Shown here in pieces: positions 1-11,584 of a stretch of DNA of 64,000 nucleotides. Made by a program: the position numbers and the translations under genes. Below the pieces are notes generated by a model. The model did not search any database. It was not told the origin of the DNA and saw only the letters and a program-made list of their open reading frames with translations. The stretch is from Chara braunii (Eukaryota > Streptophyta > Charophyceae > Charales > Characeae). The DNA is taken from contig BFEA01000005.1 in the NCBI GenBank assembly GCA_003427395.1, positions 4,157,269 through 4,221,268 of the forward strand, written 5' to 3'. Numbering within the stretch: position 1 is the first letter of the stretch; every line of letters starts with the position of its first letter.

Positions 1-119
1 TGACTGTTTCTTACAACATTATAATATATTTAATAAGTTCACAATGACACATTGTTCAAAGCAAATCAAACATGTACAACAATGATATAATCATAACATT
101 TTGTTCATCACAATTGTAA

Positions 120-625
120 ACAAGTATGGATCTCATCACACTTCCGCATATCGGGCGAGATGGTGGGCATGCTTATCTAAAGAAGTTCGGATCTCATGAA
201 CATCCAAACAACCGTCTCAACCGAGCTGGTGGGCATGTTTGCACAACTTAGGGATAACATAACGAAATGTATTATCCAACAAGGATTCAAGCATGACACC
301 TCACTCATCACATTTATTAACTTTAAGTTAACAAGTACGGATCTCAACAGACTTCCGCATAGGGTTCCCGGATGAGAATGCCTATTATTACACTAAGTCT
401 TCTGAGGAAGTCCAGATCTCATCAAACATCCAAACAATAGTCTCAGGCGAGAGGATGAACATGTCTGTGCAACTTAGGGATAACCTAAAGAACTGTATCA
501 TCCAATAAGGATTCAATCATGACACCTTGCTCATCTCATTTATAAAGCTTAACAAGTATGGATCTCAGCACGCTTACGCATTTGGGGCGAGTGAATGGGC
601 GTGCCTATGTTGCTTACGATGAAGC
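120..625. repeat. Diverged tandem repeat, period about 210-220 bp
   Basis: The block beginning near 120 with AACAAGTATGGATCTCA recurs near 331 (AACAAGTACGGATCTCA) and near 552 (AACAAGTATGGATCTCA). Between them the same order of landmarks recurs: CTTCCGCAT, then GATCTCATCAAACATCCAAAC-like text, then CAACTTAGGGATAACATAA, then a run ending ATGACACCT. About 2.3 copies are present, with substitutions and small indels. No coding sequence is evident. It could be a satellite fragment or the tandem section of a transposon. The repetition is directly visible; its origin is unknown. Confidence 0.7.
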
Positions 626-700
626 CAAAAATGAATTCGTTAGAAAGAGGACACAATATAATGTCCTATTTTAACTAATAATATGTTATGGAAGACCTAG

Positions 701-2012
701 CTAAGCATTCTCAATACAACAATTGTCACGACGGGTGACATTGAGCATGCTCACCATACACCCCCGACAAATTGCATGTCGATTGCAAACCAAAATGAAA
801 GAAAAATGGTCACCACAAAAGAGCATGCATTCAGTATAGCACTCATGGCCGCAAAATTGACATATAGTGTCTGGATGCGGAGGATGTCTACAGTCAGGAA
901 CAGAAGGACCATCCTCTGCACACATAGATGCAGAAACCATGTCATTGTAGTGATTGTGACAGAGATGATGGCGGCTACAATCAAGTGCAACAATGTTTGT
1001 GGTTGTGTAAAGGAAAATGTCGCAGAGGGTTGGTACATTATCTTGCTGCAGCATGGGGGCAGAGAAATGATCTTCGACACAAAAGAGATTGCGGACGATT
1101 TGTTGTGGCAAGAAACCAGTATAAGAAATCAGTGACATCCATCATGACATGGACCATAGTGTCGTTGTCCCATAGCTCCAAGTGGTTAGAGGCATGTACA
1201 ATGGTCATGTAATAGCCAGGGTCGTGCACAATGCAGGCACAGATGTGAGATGGAAGATTAAACCACTCACCTGCTCGAGCATTGCGTAGTTCAAGTTGAC
1301 GGTCCTTCATTGCCACTTGTAGGATAGCGCTGGTAAAACCTCCGCTGGTATAATTACAATCCTTTGGCTGTAGTTCGGAAAGATTAGCATCAATTTGAAA
1401 GGCGATTGCAAGGAAGTTTGATGGTGTATAAAACGGTCGGTCGAGAATGTGAAGACAGATATTAGATACCGTTAGACCACGAAGATAAGTGAGATTCTCA
1501 GACTGGTTTGTTGGATGCTGACCAACAATTTGCAGATCACCCAGATGGTTTTGCAAACCCAAACTGTGTTGGGTTGTTTGCTGGTCAGTCATTTGCAGAT
1601 CACCCATGTGGTCTGCGCAAGGCGGTTCATCTGAATAACGCTGGTCAGCCATTTGCAGATCCCCCATGTGGTCTACGCCTTGTGGGGTCAACTGCAATCC
1701 GGACAGATCATGTTCTAGTCCCTCAATGCTTAGGGTTGCATCCTGAGTAGGGGTTGTACCTGGAGACGGGAGTGTACTCTGGGCAGTGGCTGCATCCTGA
1801 GTAAGGATTGTACATGGAGTCGGGAGTGTACTCTGGGCAGGGACCACATCGTGTTGTACAAGTGAGTCGTGAATATCTAATGCCGCACGGTACCGTGGCT
1901 GCCTACAGGCAGCTGAACTGTTTACAGGAGGCATAGGAGCGGATATTGCCGTTTGAAACAAAGGAACCGCAACAACCTGTGGAGGAGGCACAGAGAGAAT
2001 CGAGGCAGACAA
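701..2012 (-). pseudogene. Frameshifted ORF with short internal repeats and a C-terminal RING-like finger
   Basis: Two minus-strand reading frames, 2012-1038 and 1138-701, overlap and look like one protein broken by a frameshift near 1105. The N-terminal half is Pro/Thr/Gln-rich and has three copies of a HMGDLQ-containing segment (DNA near 1520, 1590 and 1650). The middle holds a compact region with GYYMTIVHAS and LELWDND, reminiscent of the His/Asp region of a papain-fold protease or deubiquitinase, which is a guess. The last 60 residues are Cys-rich: CQFC, then CNRHAICRGC (C-x2-H-x2-C-x2-C), then a final Cys pair. This fits a C3HC4 RING with a poor last ligand pair. No intron or promoter was recognised. 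It could be a host E3-like gene remnant or a transposon-borne accessory gene. RING call moderate, the rest low. Confidence 0.4.
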
Positions 2013-2384
2013 AGAAATGGGTTGTTAATCCCCGGACAACTGACGATGCTGCGAATGTCGTCGGTGATACATAACAAGAGGAGTAGTGGTGTTGCAAACA
2101 AAAGATGAACTTGTACATAGCAACGAAGGTAGAACAATGAGAACAATGGAAACTGGAGAGTCTGTTCGCAAGCGAGACCGTGAAGGAGATGGGGGTGGTG
2201 AGGAGGAACGCAGTCGTCTACGACCAAGCACAAACAAAGATGAGAGGGGGGCGGATTGGGCAAGATTTCGGAGCAAAGGACACGAGCGTCGTAGAGATTG
2301 TGATGTTCTTTGCATTGGAGCTGTAGCAGCAAAAACTAAAGTAGGGGGAATTAGAGTTAGGGAAACTGGGGAAACTGTGTACCG

Positions 2385-2570
2385 AAAACTGCAGCAGTGG
2401 AAACCGTAGCAGTAGAAACCGCAGCAGCGAAAACTAGAGCAATGAAAACTGCAGCAGTGGACACTGCAGTAATGAAAACCGCAACAGTGGACACTGCAAC
2501 AGTGAAAACTGCAGGAGTGGAGACTGCAACAGTGGAAACTGCAGGAGTGGGAACTGTGGTAGCAGCAGAT
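2385..2570. repeat. 15-bp minisatellite, about 12 units
   Basis: Units of the type GAAACTGCAACAGTG follow one another without spacers, with single substitutions such as GACACTGCAGTAATG and AAAACTAGAGCAATG. Because 15 is a multiple of three, all six frames stay open and give artificial pentapeptide-repeat ORFs. These should not be read as genes. The repeat lies just upstream (minus sense) of the RING-containing frame, but no continuous frame joins them. Confidence 0.85.
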
Positions 2571-2670
2571 GAGCAAGCAAGGGCAGGACGAGAGCATCGT
2601 GTGGGCAAAGAAGAAATGGGATGATAGAAGGATCATTGGAGCATGCGTCGGAACTACTGAGAGAGACGTT

Positions 2671-3194
2671 GTCGGTGTCAATACCCTTACAAGGGTATCC
2701 GCCCTGGTTTTCGCAAATGACAGGAGATAAGTTTGGTTTAAAGTTTAGGTATACCGCGCGAGGCGCGACTGTGTCTGTAGTTTACGTTAACTTGATGGTT
2801 GACTAGAGTAGAGAGTGTGTGGGCGAGCAGACTTAAGGTGTGCGTGATCTCTTTTCCTTTTGATGGTTGAGAAAACCGGTGTTGGTCGCCGGCTAGGTTT
2901 TTATTTTTGATTAAACTAGGATTGAAAATATTTTTGTCTCTCGATTGGTGCACTTGCTTGTGACTTGTGCGTACGTGCGAAAGATAACATCAACAACATC
3001 GTGGGTTTGAAAATATTTTGACAAATCTGCGTGTCACACAATATTTTTTTATTTAGGTGTGAGTCAGTATTGAACTCAGCCTAGGGCCTAGCAATATTGG
3101 TTACAGTGTCGGGCTTTTATCAAAGAGATCCAGGCATAGCGATCGAGTGGCGGCGACGTGGGGATGTCAGAGTAGAGCGAAGGTATCCAGAAGT
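2671..3194 (+). repeat. LTR-type fragment (T unit), diverged copy
   Basis: It starts with TGTCGGTGTCAATACCC and continues with CTTACAAGGGTATCCGCC. The same start occurs at 39799 and 45747, where it opens long direct repeats. Similarity continues through CGCGCGAGGCGCGACTG and GAGTGTGTGGGCGAGCAG to about 3010, then fades. It is followed directly by an L unit at 3195, the same T-then-L order as at 39799/40476 and 45747/46420. It reads as an old LTR piece of the same retroelement superfamily. Confidence 0.6.
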
Positions 3195-4196
3195 TGAGGG
3201 TCCGACGGGGCTATCCCCCTTGGTTTTTCGATCGGCGACGTCAAAACGGTGTTAGCGTTTTCTTTTTCCTCGTTCGATATGTTCTGACGATTAAAAGTTT
3301 CTAAATATGTTTATTATTTACTGTCATAGTATTATTTATTTATCTTTGCTCTGGCGTCCCTTTAACCTGGACGCAACGCCGGATTTAGTGCCCGTAACGG
3401 GAGTCGAGGACCTTAAGCACGCGTCTTGTTTGACCAGTCGTGGTTCAGATGAAATTTGTCTACCCCGCATCTTTTTAAATACGAAACCGAGGAGTTCAAC
3501 GAGCATGTGGGCCGATGGGCGTGTTGACCTACGACGCAGGGTAGAACCTTAGCGGCAGGGACCTCAGCGGGGGTCCCGTCTGCCGACCGCTGATTGTCGC
3601 AAAGAAGTTTGAAGGGGTATGTCTGTCGGTGCCAGCGGGGGTATGTAGAGGCCAAGGGCATAGTGGGGAGGTGTGCAGCCATGCCGAGTGCCCAGCTGGC
3701 CTGTGGAACTCCCTTTACCTCGGTTTTCAAAGTTCTCATTTGAATATTTGCTGCTACCACCAACATCTACACCGAGACCCGACCATCCTTGGCCCACGCC
3801 GCTGGCTTAGCGGCAAGCCCGTGCCCTCCTGCTTACTAAGGGGGCGGAGGCAAGAAGACCGAGCATAAGGGGGGGGAGGGTGCTGCAGCATCTTCCTATC
3901 TGTTTCAGCCACGTATGTGCTCGTGCCGCTTGGGCTGGCACACAAGTGGGTACCAACAGAGTATAGGGGCTACAGACTACTCGAACGAGCTTTGTTATCT
4001 AATTCATTCGGGAATTCTCCTTGGGCAAGAGAGCAATCAGGCAGGCCATTATGCCTGGTGTTGTCGGACCAAAGGGAGTAAGGACGAGCGGAGTAGACCA
4101 GAGACTGGACACAGTGAAGGTTAGGGAACGTAGTGACACAGCGAAAGCGCAGGGAGCGAAAGGTACCAGGCCAGAGGACGTTGTGAGGGAGGGTGT
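3195..4196 (+). repeat. 5' part of a long LTR (L unit), paralogue of 38173-39190
   Basis: It begins TGAGGGTCCGACGGGGC and matches the sequence starting at 38173 (TGAGGGCCCGGCGGGGC) over about 1 kb. Shared stretches include AACGGTGTTAGCGTTTTC, GCGTCCCTTTAACCTGGACG and a C-rich run before TGCTGCAGCATCTTCC. The 38173 copy follows a gag ORF directly, which identifies this as the 5' edge of an LTR. Similarity stops near 4170, where a minus-strand LTR (ending at 4197) abuts. Likely a truncated or solo LTR. Confidence 0.65.
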
Positions 4197-7150
4197 TGTC
4201 GCGCGCGACAGTCCCTCGCCCTGATGGGGAGCGCTGAACCTCACGATCGTGTCACGCAGGATGCTTTTGTTTGAAAAGAATCAGTCACCACTCCGACCGT
4301 GCGCGCGCGCTATACTTCTCACGACTCCCTGCGACAGATCAGGATGTCGCGAGGTACACCTCTACCCCAGGGGCTATCACCACCCTTAGGTAGGCGTATC
4401 CCTGCTGAGCTACCGGCCTATATGCCAAGGCTTTTACATGCCTTTGTAGAGGTAGGTCGACCGATGGCGTTTTCTCGATCGCTGTAGCACAAAACGGGGT
4501 ACGTGCGGTAAGACGCCTAGAACTGACCCGTCAGATATTCAGGTCGAACTCTTAGAAGACCGTCTATTTCCGCTTCTACTTCCAAAATATATTATTCTTC
4601 TAACCACTGCAATCAAAGCTCCAATCAAACCTTCCTACTACCAAGGACATTCTATTATACTCAACATATGACTGATCATCAGATGGTATAGAAGTTATAT
4701 AGGACTGAATATAAGTATGGAGGTATTACCGTTGGGAACCCTTCCCACTTTCACAAGTGCAATGTGTCCAAGACTCTTCAACAGATCAGGTTCAGTTCAA
4801 TCCAAACCCACGACGAAAACAGACCCGCACAGAATAATGCAAAGACAATCCATACGCCATGCACTAACGACGTCAACCATCAATCCACACCTCATACATT
4901 GTCCCTCACTTCCCAAACCATGTATGACAGCTCTATCTTTTCTGAGACGTAAGCCCAACCCCCTCACATTTCTTCAAAGGACCCTTGAGAGTGACTAGGA
5001 CGATTTAGGCAATGACTACAGGCAACAGCTTTAATGACCACAGGGTTTGACTTTAGATGTGGGTATGAAGTCAAGGGGGAAAAGTTGAATCGGCAACGAC
5101 CGACCTGTTATCGAGAGATAACAGAAATTTGAGTCCTCTTTGTAGGACTTCTCATTCAATTGCAACAGATCAAAACAGGGACCTGCACACACACAGGTCA
5201 ACAAAGATTCAACAACCCCACTCGATTTCCCACATATTGATATGTAATGGTCAAGCCCTTAGATTTGGTCCATGAGCTTTGGGATCAACATCCCAAAGTC
5301 TAACCTCTTTAGCTTCTACCTACCCTAAGTTATTTGTCACTACTCCTCTTTTTTTTTGTTCAAGGAATCTTTTGCCTATGTTTTAAGTTGTCGTAGGGAA
5401 CTCATATTTCCCCTTACTCTCAGTTCTTGAAGTTTTTCTCTTGCGGATAAGCACACTCTTTGGTGCTTACGAGGTAGTCTAGCTGAGATTAACTCATACC
5501 AGTGGCGGTTTCTCCCTTAAAAGTTTATTAATGAACTAAGTCTACGCGGGGATTCTTCTTTTCTAATTCTTTGTCTCCGCGGTATTACCTCTTACTCTGA
5601 TTCTTTTTAGGACCTTTGGAGTCGCTCCCGCTGGAGCATTCCTTTTTCCTTTCTCTTCTTCTTGTCCTGACACACGCAAGTAGTAGGTTGATTCACCCGG
5701 AAATCTTCCACTGCTTGATCAATTCCAGAAAAATCGGTTAGTCAGAGGAGTGGTCGAGTAGCCCCACGGGAGCACTCAACCACTCTTCGAAGTCCATACA
5801 GTCATTATGCAATCAACTATTTCAAACAATCTTATACAGGCGACTGGAGCATCCTTTTATTAGTTAAGCAGGTAGTTAGGAGGTCCTGGTCGAACCATCT
5901 CAACACTTGACCCAACATTCAGAAAAACACTCCAGATCCAGGTGTTAGTACGAAATTCAAGTTAGTAATAGGTGGTCTTCACGGGAACCTCATATTACTC
6001 CTTGATTAAACCCCAGCCTATCCTCAAAAGGTGTAATAGGATGACCCCACGGAAGTCACCCTACTACTTCCTCAGAGTCATACGAGCTAGGATTAAGTTA
6101 GTGGATTCAGGCAAACACCAGACCCTCCTTTCGTAGGAGTATCTTTGTCTGGCTTGTTAGGATGACCCCACGGGAGCCTCCTATATCCTGGCTTAATGTT
6201 GAATAGACAGATCGTTACCATCCATCAGTCATATCCAAACAAGTAGTAGGGTTACTCACCCGGGAGTATCCCTCTACTATCCAAACACAATCACCTCATT
6301 TCCTTTCCCCTGTTAGTTGATCCCCATATCAAACAAGTATTAGGATAACCCTCCCAGGAGTTGTTCTACTACCAGTCCGATGCGTAGGAGATCAGTCAAA
6401 CAACTCTTGGCTGAGTCGTCCTGACCGTTCATCTACCTTAACTATGCGTCGTAAATGAGCAAAAGGTATGCCGACTCCTATAGGAAGTCGGACAGACCGT
6501 CCCAGACTTTGGGAGTTCGTGTACTCACACGGTGAGTACTTTTCCAAGTGTGGTCAGATCATCGATAGGAGAGCCCCACGGGAGTCTCCTACTACCTTTG
6601 CTTCTATTAGCTAGTAGAGACATGTACCACACGGGAGTACCGGATTACCCCCTAGATCTAACCTATAAGGTAATAAGAAAACTGCACGGCAGCCTCCCGT
6701 CACCAACGCCGAAATCAAACAAACATTTCATCAATTTGTTACTTTAGTCAGATGAGTGGCAGGGTAACTTCACACGGCGAGTACCCCATCATCTAGCTTA
6801 GTTAGCTCATGCAAGCAGTGTAATGACCCCACGGGAGCCTCCATCACACAACTTCGTCTCTCAAACCCAAGCAAACTAGGTTCCTTCTTGGTTTTCCTAA
6901 ATTCCTTTCTAACTTCAGGCAAGGTTCTTACTTCAATCATACGTTCATTCACCTCTTCTGAAAGTTTTACTCCTGAAGAAAAACAAGAAAGTGTATAGCA
7001 CTCAATCCTTCATGCAGTTTGATAGAGAGTCGTAGCTAGTAATGGATACGGGAAAGGATAAAGTAATGCGTACCTGATGGTTCCCTGCCTCCAGAGTTCC
7101 TCCTGAACTCCGGCAGAGCTCCCGCAATCGCCCTGTTGCGTCTGTCCGTT
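4197..7150 (-). repeat. Minus-strand long LTR copy D, probable 3' LTR of the 17-29 kb element
   Basis: Read on the minus strand, 7140-7072 matches the segment at 49680-49745 of LTR B (shared GAACTCCGGCAGAGCT-type text in reverse complement). The block 4480-4310 matches the terminal block of LTRs A, B and C (CGAGAAAACGCCATCGG, GGGATACGCCTACC). The minus-strand end, at 4197, is GTCGCGCGCGACA. The same terminal motif precedes a tRNA-Asp-type PBS at 29473, so both ends plausibly belong to one element of about 25 kb. It contains a hairpin array (5690-6845) and a perfect 8-bp hairpin CTGTTATC/GATAACAG at 5105-5124 that is shared with the other LTR copies. The upper border is uncertain. Confidence 0.55.
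5690..6845 (-). repeat. Hairpin array D: about 13 stem-loops with a shared CCCCACGGGAG core
   Basis: At intervals of about 50-120 bp the plus strand repeats a core close to CCCCACGGGAG, each copy flanked by a different but self-complementary pair. Clear examples: GAGTGGT/ACCACTC at 5748-5785 (with inner AGT/ACT); TAGGAGA/TCTCCTA at 6565-6590; AGTAGGG/CCCTCTACT near 6246; GTACTC/GAGTAC near 6515; GGGTA/TACCC near 6759; CCGACT/AGTCGG near 6460, where the core is replaced. Stems differ between hairpins while the core is kept. It occupies the same relative place in LTR D as the arrays in LTRs A, B and C. Confidence 0.7.
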
Positions 7151-7259
7151 TGATCATAATTTTCCATAGAGTAGACTTTCAATTCAGAAAAATCATACCA
7201 CTTCAGATAGTTGTGGAAATATAGGGAAATGAGGGGGTTAGAATACGGGAGAATGGGGA

Positions 7260-7500
7260 AGGATGGAGGAGGTAGGCACCGTCACACGGTGACGATGTCT
7301 CTCTCCTCTCCAGAGCCCTGTACTTCTCCGTATCTGACTTTCCCCATTACCTTCAAACAACGATAATTATTCTTGATCATATTCCTGGATAGATAGGGAA
7401 AACAAAGAATGAAGGGATTATATCAGGGAGAGAACAGAGGAGAATGGGAGAGGTATATACCATCACATGGTGACGATGCTTGACACCTCTCCATAGCTTC
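7260..7500. repeat. Two diverged copies of a segment with CACGGTGACGATG
   Basis: Near 7255-7315 (GGAGGTAGGCACCGTCAC, then ACGGTGACGATGTCTC) and 7450-7495 (GGTATATACCATCACATG, then GTGACGATGCTTGACACC) the same layout recurs: a purine-rich lead, ACC(G/A)TCACA(C/T)GGTGACGATG, then CCTCTCCA. Each copy contains the short palindrome ACCGTCACACGGT (or its variant). Function unknown. Confidence 0.5.
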
Positions 7501-7557
7501 ATATTTTCTAACCTGTGAGTTCTAATAGTAGCAATAACGGAATCGAATAACAATAAC

Positions 7558-7610
<53 letters not shown>

Positions 7611-7620
7611 AATAATAATA
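7558..7620. repeat. (AAT)n microsatellite
   Basis: About 20 AAT units, slightly interrupted at the 3' end. Poly-Leu/poly-Ile ORFs across it are artefacts. Confidence 0.95.
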
Positions 7621-8269
7621 GTAGTAATAGTAACCATAAATGATAACGACTATGGTAATAATAGTAAATGGGATAGTGTCCTACCATTTTCTTCTATTCC
7701 CCTTCTCCTTCTCTTCCCTTCTTTCTTACTTTCTTCACCTTTTCTCCTTCACCCTTCCTACTCCTTCTTTCTTCACTGGCATCTCCTTTTGTTTTAGTCC
7801 ACATGCACTCCTATACTTTCGCCGCACAAACCGGGATATATCAACCTGCGCGCTGTTCTTGTATGTCGGTTTCATAGGGTTATGAGTGTGTGCTAACTGT
7901 TCAACCTGCTTGCCAGATTACGTGGGCGCACGCTTATTGTTTCTGCATGCATCGCCCATAGTCTATAGGTGTTCTGTTGTCTGGTTGTGACCCACTCTGC
8001 TCAGTGCCTGCGTGTGGACGAGGCGACCATTGTCGCGTTTTCAGTGCCCTGTGGCCGCTTCATATCGCGCCGGCCTTACTCTCCGTGCACGTTCGCAGTT
8101 ATTTTTCTTGGAACAGATAGGCTGAGGTCCCGTTTGTACTCTACTCATTTAGCCTGCAGCAACTGTCCGAGCCCCACATCAAAAAATGTCGGGGCAAGGA
8201 CCCCTCGTGGTCATTCAGGCCTTCCTTCACTTAGGGCGGCCATGAGGCTGACTGGGGTCACAAGTACTG

Positions 8270-8270
8270 A

Positions 8271-8339
<69 letters not shown>
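8270..8339. repeat. (AAT)n microsatellite
   Basis: About 23 uninterrupted AAT units. It directly precedes the first exon-like module (8345-8662), an arrangement repeated at other modules downstream. Confidence 0.95.
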
Positions 8340-8344
8340 TGTAG

Positions 8345-8668
8345 AGTTGTAAGAGAAACGGCGAACTGACAAATTTCAGATCGCAGAATCACATCAAAAT
8401 CCAATAAGTCTGATACCAGCTGGAAGGCGGAACTGCATTGATACCACATCAGCCGAAAGCCAAAATATCGCATCTGAATGCCAGTGAGAGCATACCCTAG
8501 CCCTCACCGACATAAGTATTGCGTCCTTCCCCTACTTGGCGCTGAGCACCCAGACTACGATCACACCGTTATTAGTAGCCTACGAAATGACAATGCATCC
8601 AGTTGACGTCGGCAACAGAACCATAACATATGAAGATGTCGACCTTTGTAGGCTACCGCCAGGTAAGT
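8345..8668 (+). repeat. Exon-like diverged module 1 ending in CAG|GTAAGT
   Basis: After the AAT run comes a stretch like ATCGCAGAATCACATCAAA, then TACTTGGCGCTGAGCACCC, a GACGTCGGCAACAG segment, and GTCGACC. It ends CCGCCAG with GTAAGTCTCTCTC at 8663. The same order with heavy divergence occurs at three further places (ends at 9602, 11372 and 11916), each with a good 5' splice-donor sequence followed by a pyrimidine-rich run. The frame from 8536 is open to the donor but is not shared by the other copies. It may be duplicated exons of a decayed gene or a transposon module. Confidence 0.4.
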
Positions 8669-9162
8669 CTCTCTCTCTACCTCCGTCTTTTTACGTGCCC
8701 GTTTGTCTTTTTGTGTCTGTCTGTCAGTTTGCTTGCCAGCGTCTGTCCGTCCGCTTGCTCATCTGTTTCTGGCTAGCTGATTGTTTGCCTACATCCAGCT
8801 ATCAGTTTATTTGTCTGCGTTAAGCTGCAGTTGTCCCTTCTTTTCTCTCCCTCTCTCTTTCTCTGCTCTATCTCTACTGGGGAATCCAAACTCTGAATAC
8901 GTCCATTGCTGCTCAACTCTACCCCTACTACTAACTTGTGCGGGGGCTTGTGTATACAGTGTGTCATGTGTGGGATATATAGGGTGTTCCTGTGTATGTG
9001 AACAGAGAGAGTTGTGTGGGCGCTGAGTCGCCATAGCCATTGAAGTGAACTTACATCTGAACTGTGTTCTCGGTTACCATATCTCTGAGATCTGAGTGGG
9101 TGCTTGTTGCCAGTTTGCTGCGCACATGTTCGCATGCATGAATAAAAGCGAGTTTGATTTTA

Positions 9163-9179
9163 CTAATAATAATAAATAC

Positions 9180-9261
<82 letters not shown>
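9163..9261. repeat. (AAT)n microsatellite
   Basis: About 30 AAT units with two interruptions, upstream of exon-like module 2. Confidence 0.95.
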
Positions 9262-9262
<1 letters not shown>

Positions 9263-9608
9263 GTCAATGATAATGCAAAGAAGATGAGCAATAACAAACT
9301 TCAGCAATCAAACAGCATCATATACACAAGAAAAGATAGTCGTGACCTCGAACCAACAACAAAATTGCATCACGAGTTTCCTCGAATAAGAAGGCACCAC
9401 GAGAACGTAATTGACAATGTGGGTAAAGTCTCATCATCGTCATCAATGAAGAGCCAATGTTGATATCCTATCTGGCGCTCGGCGCCCGGACTACAAATAG
9501 CAGATCTTATCTTAGCCTAGACTACAATGCCGAATGATGACGACAATAGCTTTCACAAAGTACGAGCATACAGCGACCAATGTCGCACGCTTCCAGCACC
9601 AGGTATGT
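9262..9608 (+). repeat. Exon-like diverged module 2 ending in CAG|GTATGT
   Basis: Same arrangement as module 1: AAT microsatellite, a variable part, GCGCTCGGCGCCCGGACTAC (compare GCGCTGAGCACCCAGACTAC at 8538), then ACCAATGTCGCACGC and GCACCAG with GTATGTCTCTCGCC at 9603. The reading frame carries stops, unlike module 1, so coding capacity is doubtful. Confidence 0.4.
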
Positions 9609-9712
9609 CTCTCGCCTCACTCACAACCTCGTTTCCCAACACACAAGTGCCACTTGCACCCAAGGTCCACCACGCGCCCCATTCAGCATAGCGCAGGGCT
9701 GCTCGGTTTGAC

Positions 9713-10259
9713 GATATATATATATATATATATCTGTCTATGTCTGCTTGTCCGCGTCTATCTCTATCCATTTGTTTCCTGTATGTCTGTCTGTTTATGT
9801 TTCTTGTTCTGTCTTGTCCAACTGTCTGATTGTTTGTCACTGTGTCTAACTGTTTATTTGGCAGCCCATATTCGTCTGCCTGTTCGTTTGTCTATGTCGG
9901 ACTGCTTGTTTCAGTCTGTTAGTCAACTTGTTTGTACGTCTGTCTCTGTCTCTGTTGGTCATTTGTCGTGTTTGTACTTGATTTAGCAGGTATGTCTGTT
10001 CTTGTTTGCCTGTCTCTATCTGTCTGTGTTTGTTTGTCTGACAGTATGTTTGTTTGTATATGTGTTCATCATGTTTAATGTCTGTCTGATTCAGTCTGTT
10101 TTGTTCACGTCTGTATGTCTGCTTGTTCGTTTCGTCTGTATTGGTCTGTCTGACCGTCTGTGTTTATTGGTTCGTTTGTCTGTTCCTACTTGGTCATATC
10201 TGTTTACTCTCGTTTCCCTCTCTTACTCTTCTTCACATACACACACACACACACACACA
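9713..10259. repeat. TA run, TCTG/TTTG-rich cryptic simple DNA, then (CA)n
   Basis: A TA microsatellite (9713-9733) is followed by about 450 bp dominated by CTGT, TCTG and TTTG words (for example TGTCTGTCTGTTT) and closed by a CA microsatellite at 10233-10259. Long ORFs here come from the three- and four-base word bias and are not genes. Confidence 0.8.
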
Positions 10260-10375
10260 GACGTATAGATGATCCCCCACAGATGCGTCGATGAAAGTCC
10301 GACGAAACTATCTGACGCAGTCCTACTAACCGCTCACACCGCCCGTCGCTACAACCGATCGAATGATCCGGTGAA

Positions 10376-10645
10376 GTGTCTCTGTATGTCTGTCTTTTTT
10401 CGACCGTGTCTGTCGGGTCGTCTGTCCGATCGTGTCTGTCGGACTCTGTTTGTCTGTTTTTGTTCGTCTGTTTGTTGTCGTCTGTTTGTGTCTTGTCACT
10501 CCTGTCTGGCTGACAGTCTGTTCGTTTGGCTGTGGCCGACTGTCTGTCAGTTCCTCTGTGTTTATTTGCCTGTTCACGTGTTTGCATATGTCTGTCTATT
10601 GTTCTCTCTCTTCTCTCTTCTTCTCTCTTCTTCTTCTCTCCCTCT
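10376..10645. repeat. Second TCTG/CTGT-rich cryptic simple block
   Basis: The same word bias as 9735-10190 (GTCTGTC, TCTGTTT), ending in TCTTC-rich text at 10601-10645. Between the two blocks (10260-10375) is an ordinary complex stretch with GATGCGTCGATGAAAGTC. 10646-11040 has no recognisable feature apart from CT runs. Confidence 0.7.
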
Positions 10646-11040
10646 TAAGTCTTGCCTCCAGCGCACTCGAAGTGGCTGCACAAGCAAACAGCTGTGCTTC
10701 AGCAACAATTTGAATGAACAAGTGTTTTCCTTTCACTGTAGTGGCCCTTTTGTACATGCTGCAGTTCACAATCTTGGACCTTTCGGATGGGTACCGTTCC
10801 CTGACATGTCAGCCGCAGTAGCTTTTCGTGTCCGGATGCTACCCGACTTTCCTTGGGTGCTGCTGCTGTTTTTGCGACAGCCTACCATAGACTACTGAAG
10901 GACCGGACCCTGCGGTGACAATTCAAGTTGAGGGCCTACTGGTTGGGCTATGTTGAGGGGGACATGGAACCTCGAGATTTCTGGAACGCGTCCGGGACTT
11001 GAGGCAGAAATGCGTGAACCCTCTCTCTCTCTTTCTCTCT

Positions 11041-11378
11041 TCCGCAATGAAGACGAGCAATAGCGAGATGACAATATTCAGACTGCACAATCACATTGAA
11101 AGCCAAATCGTATCACAATATCCAAAACGCAGCATTACACTAGTATGACACCAATGGAGAATCGTAACACTGAAAACCAAATGTCAATGAAAGGTTACTC
11201 TCGCCTCCACCAATCATATGTATCCAGACTCTTCTCCCAACTTGGTGCTTGACGCCCAGCCTACTCCCTACACACCTACTACTAGCCTACTACTTTACAA
11301 TACAATTGTTGACATCAGCAGTCAACGAAGCACTTGAGGGCGTCGACCAATGCAGGCCATTCTCAATACCAGGTATGT
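11041..11378 (+). repeat. Exon-like diverged module 3 ending in CAG|GTATGT
   Basis: GACAATATTCAGACTGCAC plus AATCACATTGAAAGCC, then CAACTTGGTGCTTGACGCCC, GTTGACATCAGCAGTCAAC, GGGCGTCGACCAATGCAGG and ATACCAG with GTATGTGTAC at 11373. These landmarks match modules 1, 2 and 4 in order. Modules 3 and 4 are about 540 bp apart. Confidence 0.4.
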
Positions 11379-11584
11379 GTACTCACATTATCACCTTCCT
11401 CTCTCTCTCTCTCTTGTTCCTCCTTGTCATCCGTTTTGCACCTTCCTTTTACTTCAACGCGGTCATCTTCCTCCTCTTTCCCCGCGTTGTTTCCCTCCTA
11501 CCATATTTGCTTTCCCCTAACGTGCATAGTGGGAATCATAGGTAGAAACACTACAATAAAAATAATAAAAAATAAAATAATAAT

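Noticed and set aside
2025-2681. Ser/Cys/His-rich repeat ORF on the minus strand and Thr/Ala repeat ORFs on the plus strand
   Set aside because: A 15-bp minisatellite keeps all frames open; composition is an artefact.
7377-8473. ORFs with poly-Leu, poly-Ile or poly-Asn tracts
   Set aside because: They exist only because AAT repeats have no stop in several frames.
9534-10898. Cys/Leu/Val-rich ORFs of 80-209 codons on the plus strand
   Set aside because: They follow from TCTG/TTTG word bias; the other frames are equally open and no motif is present.
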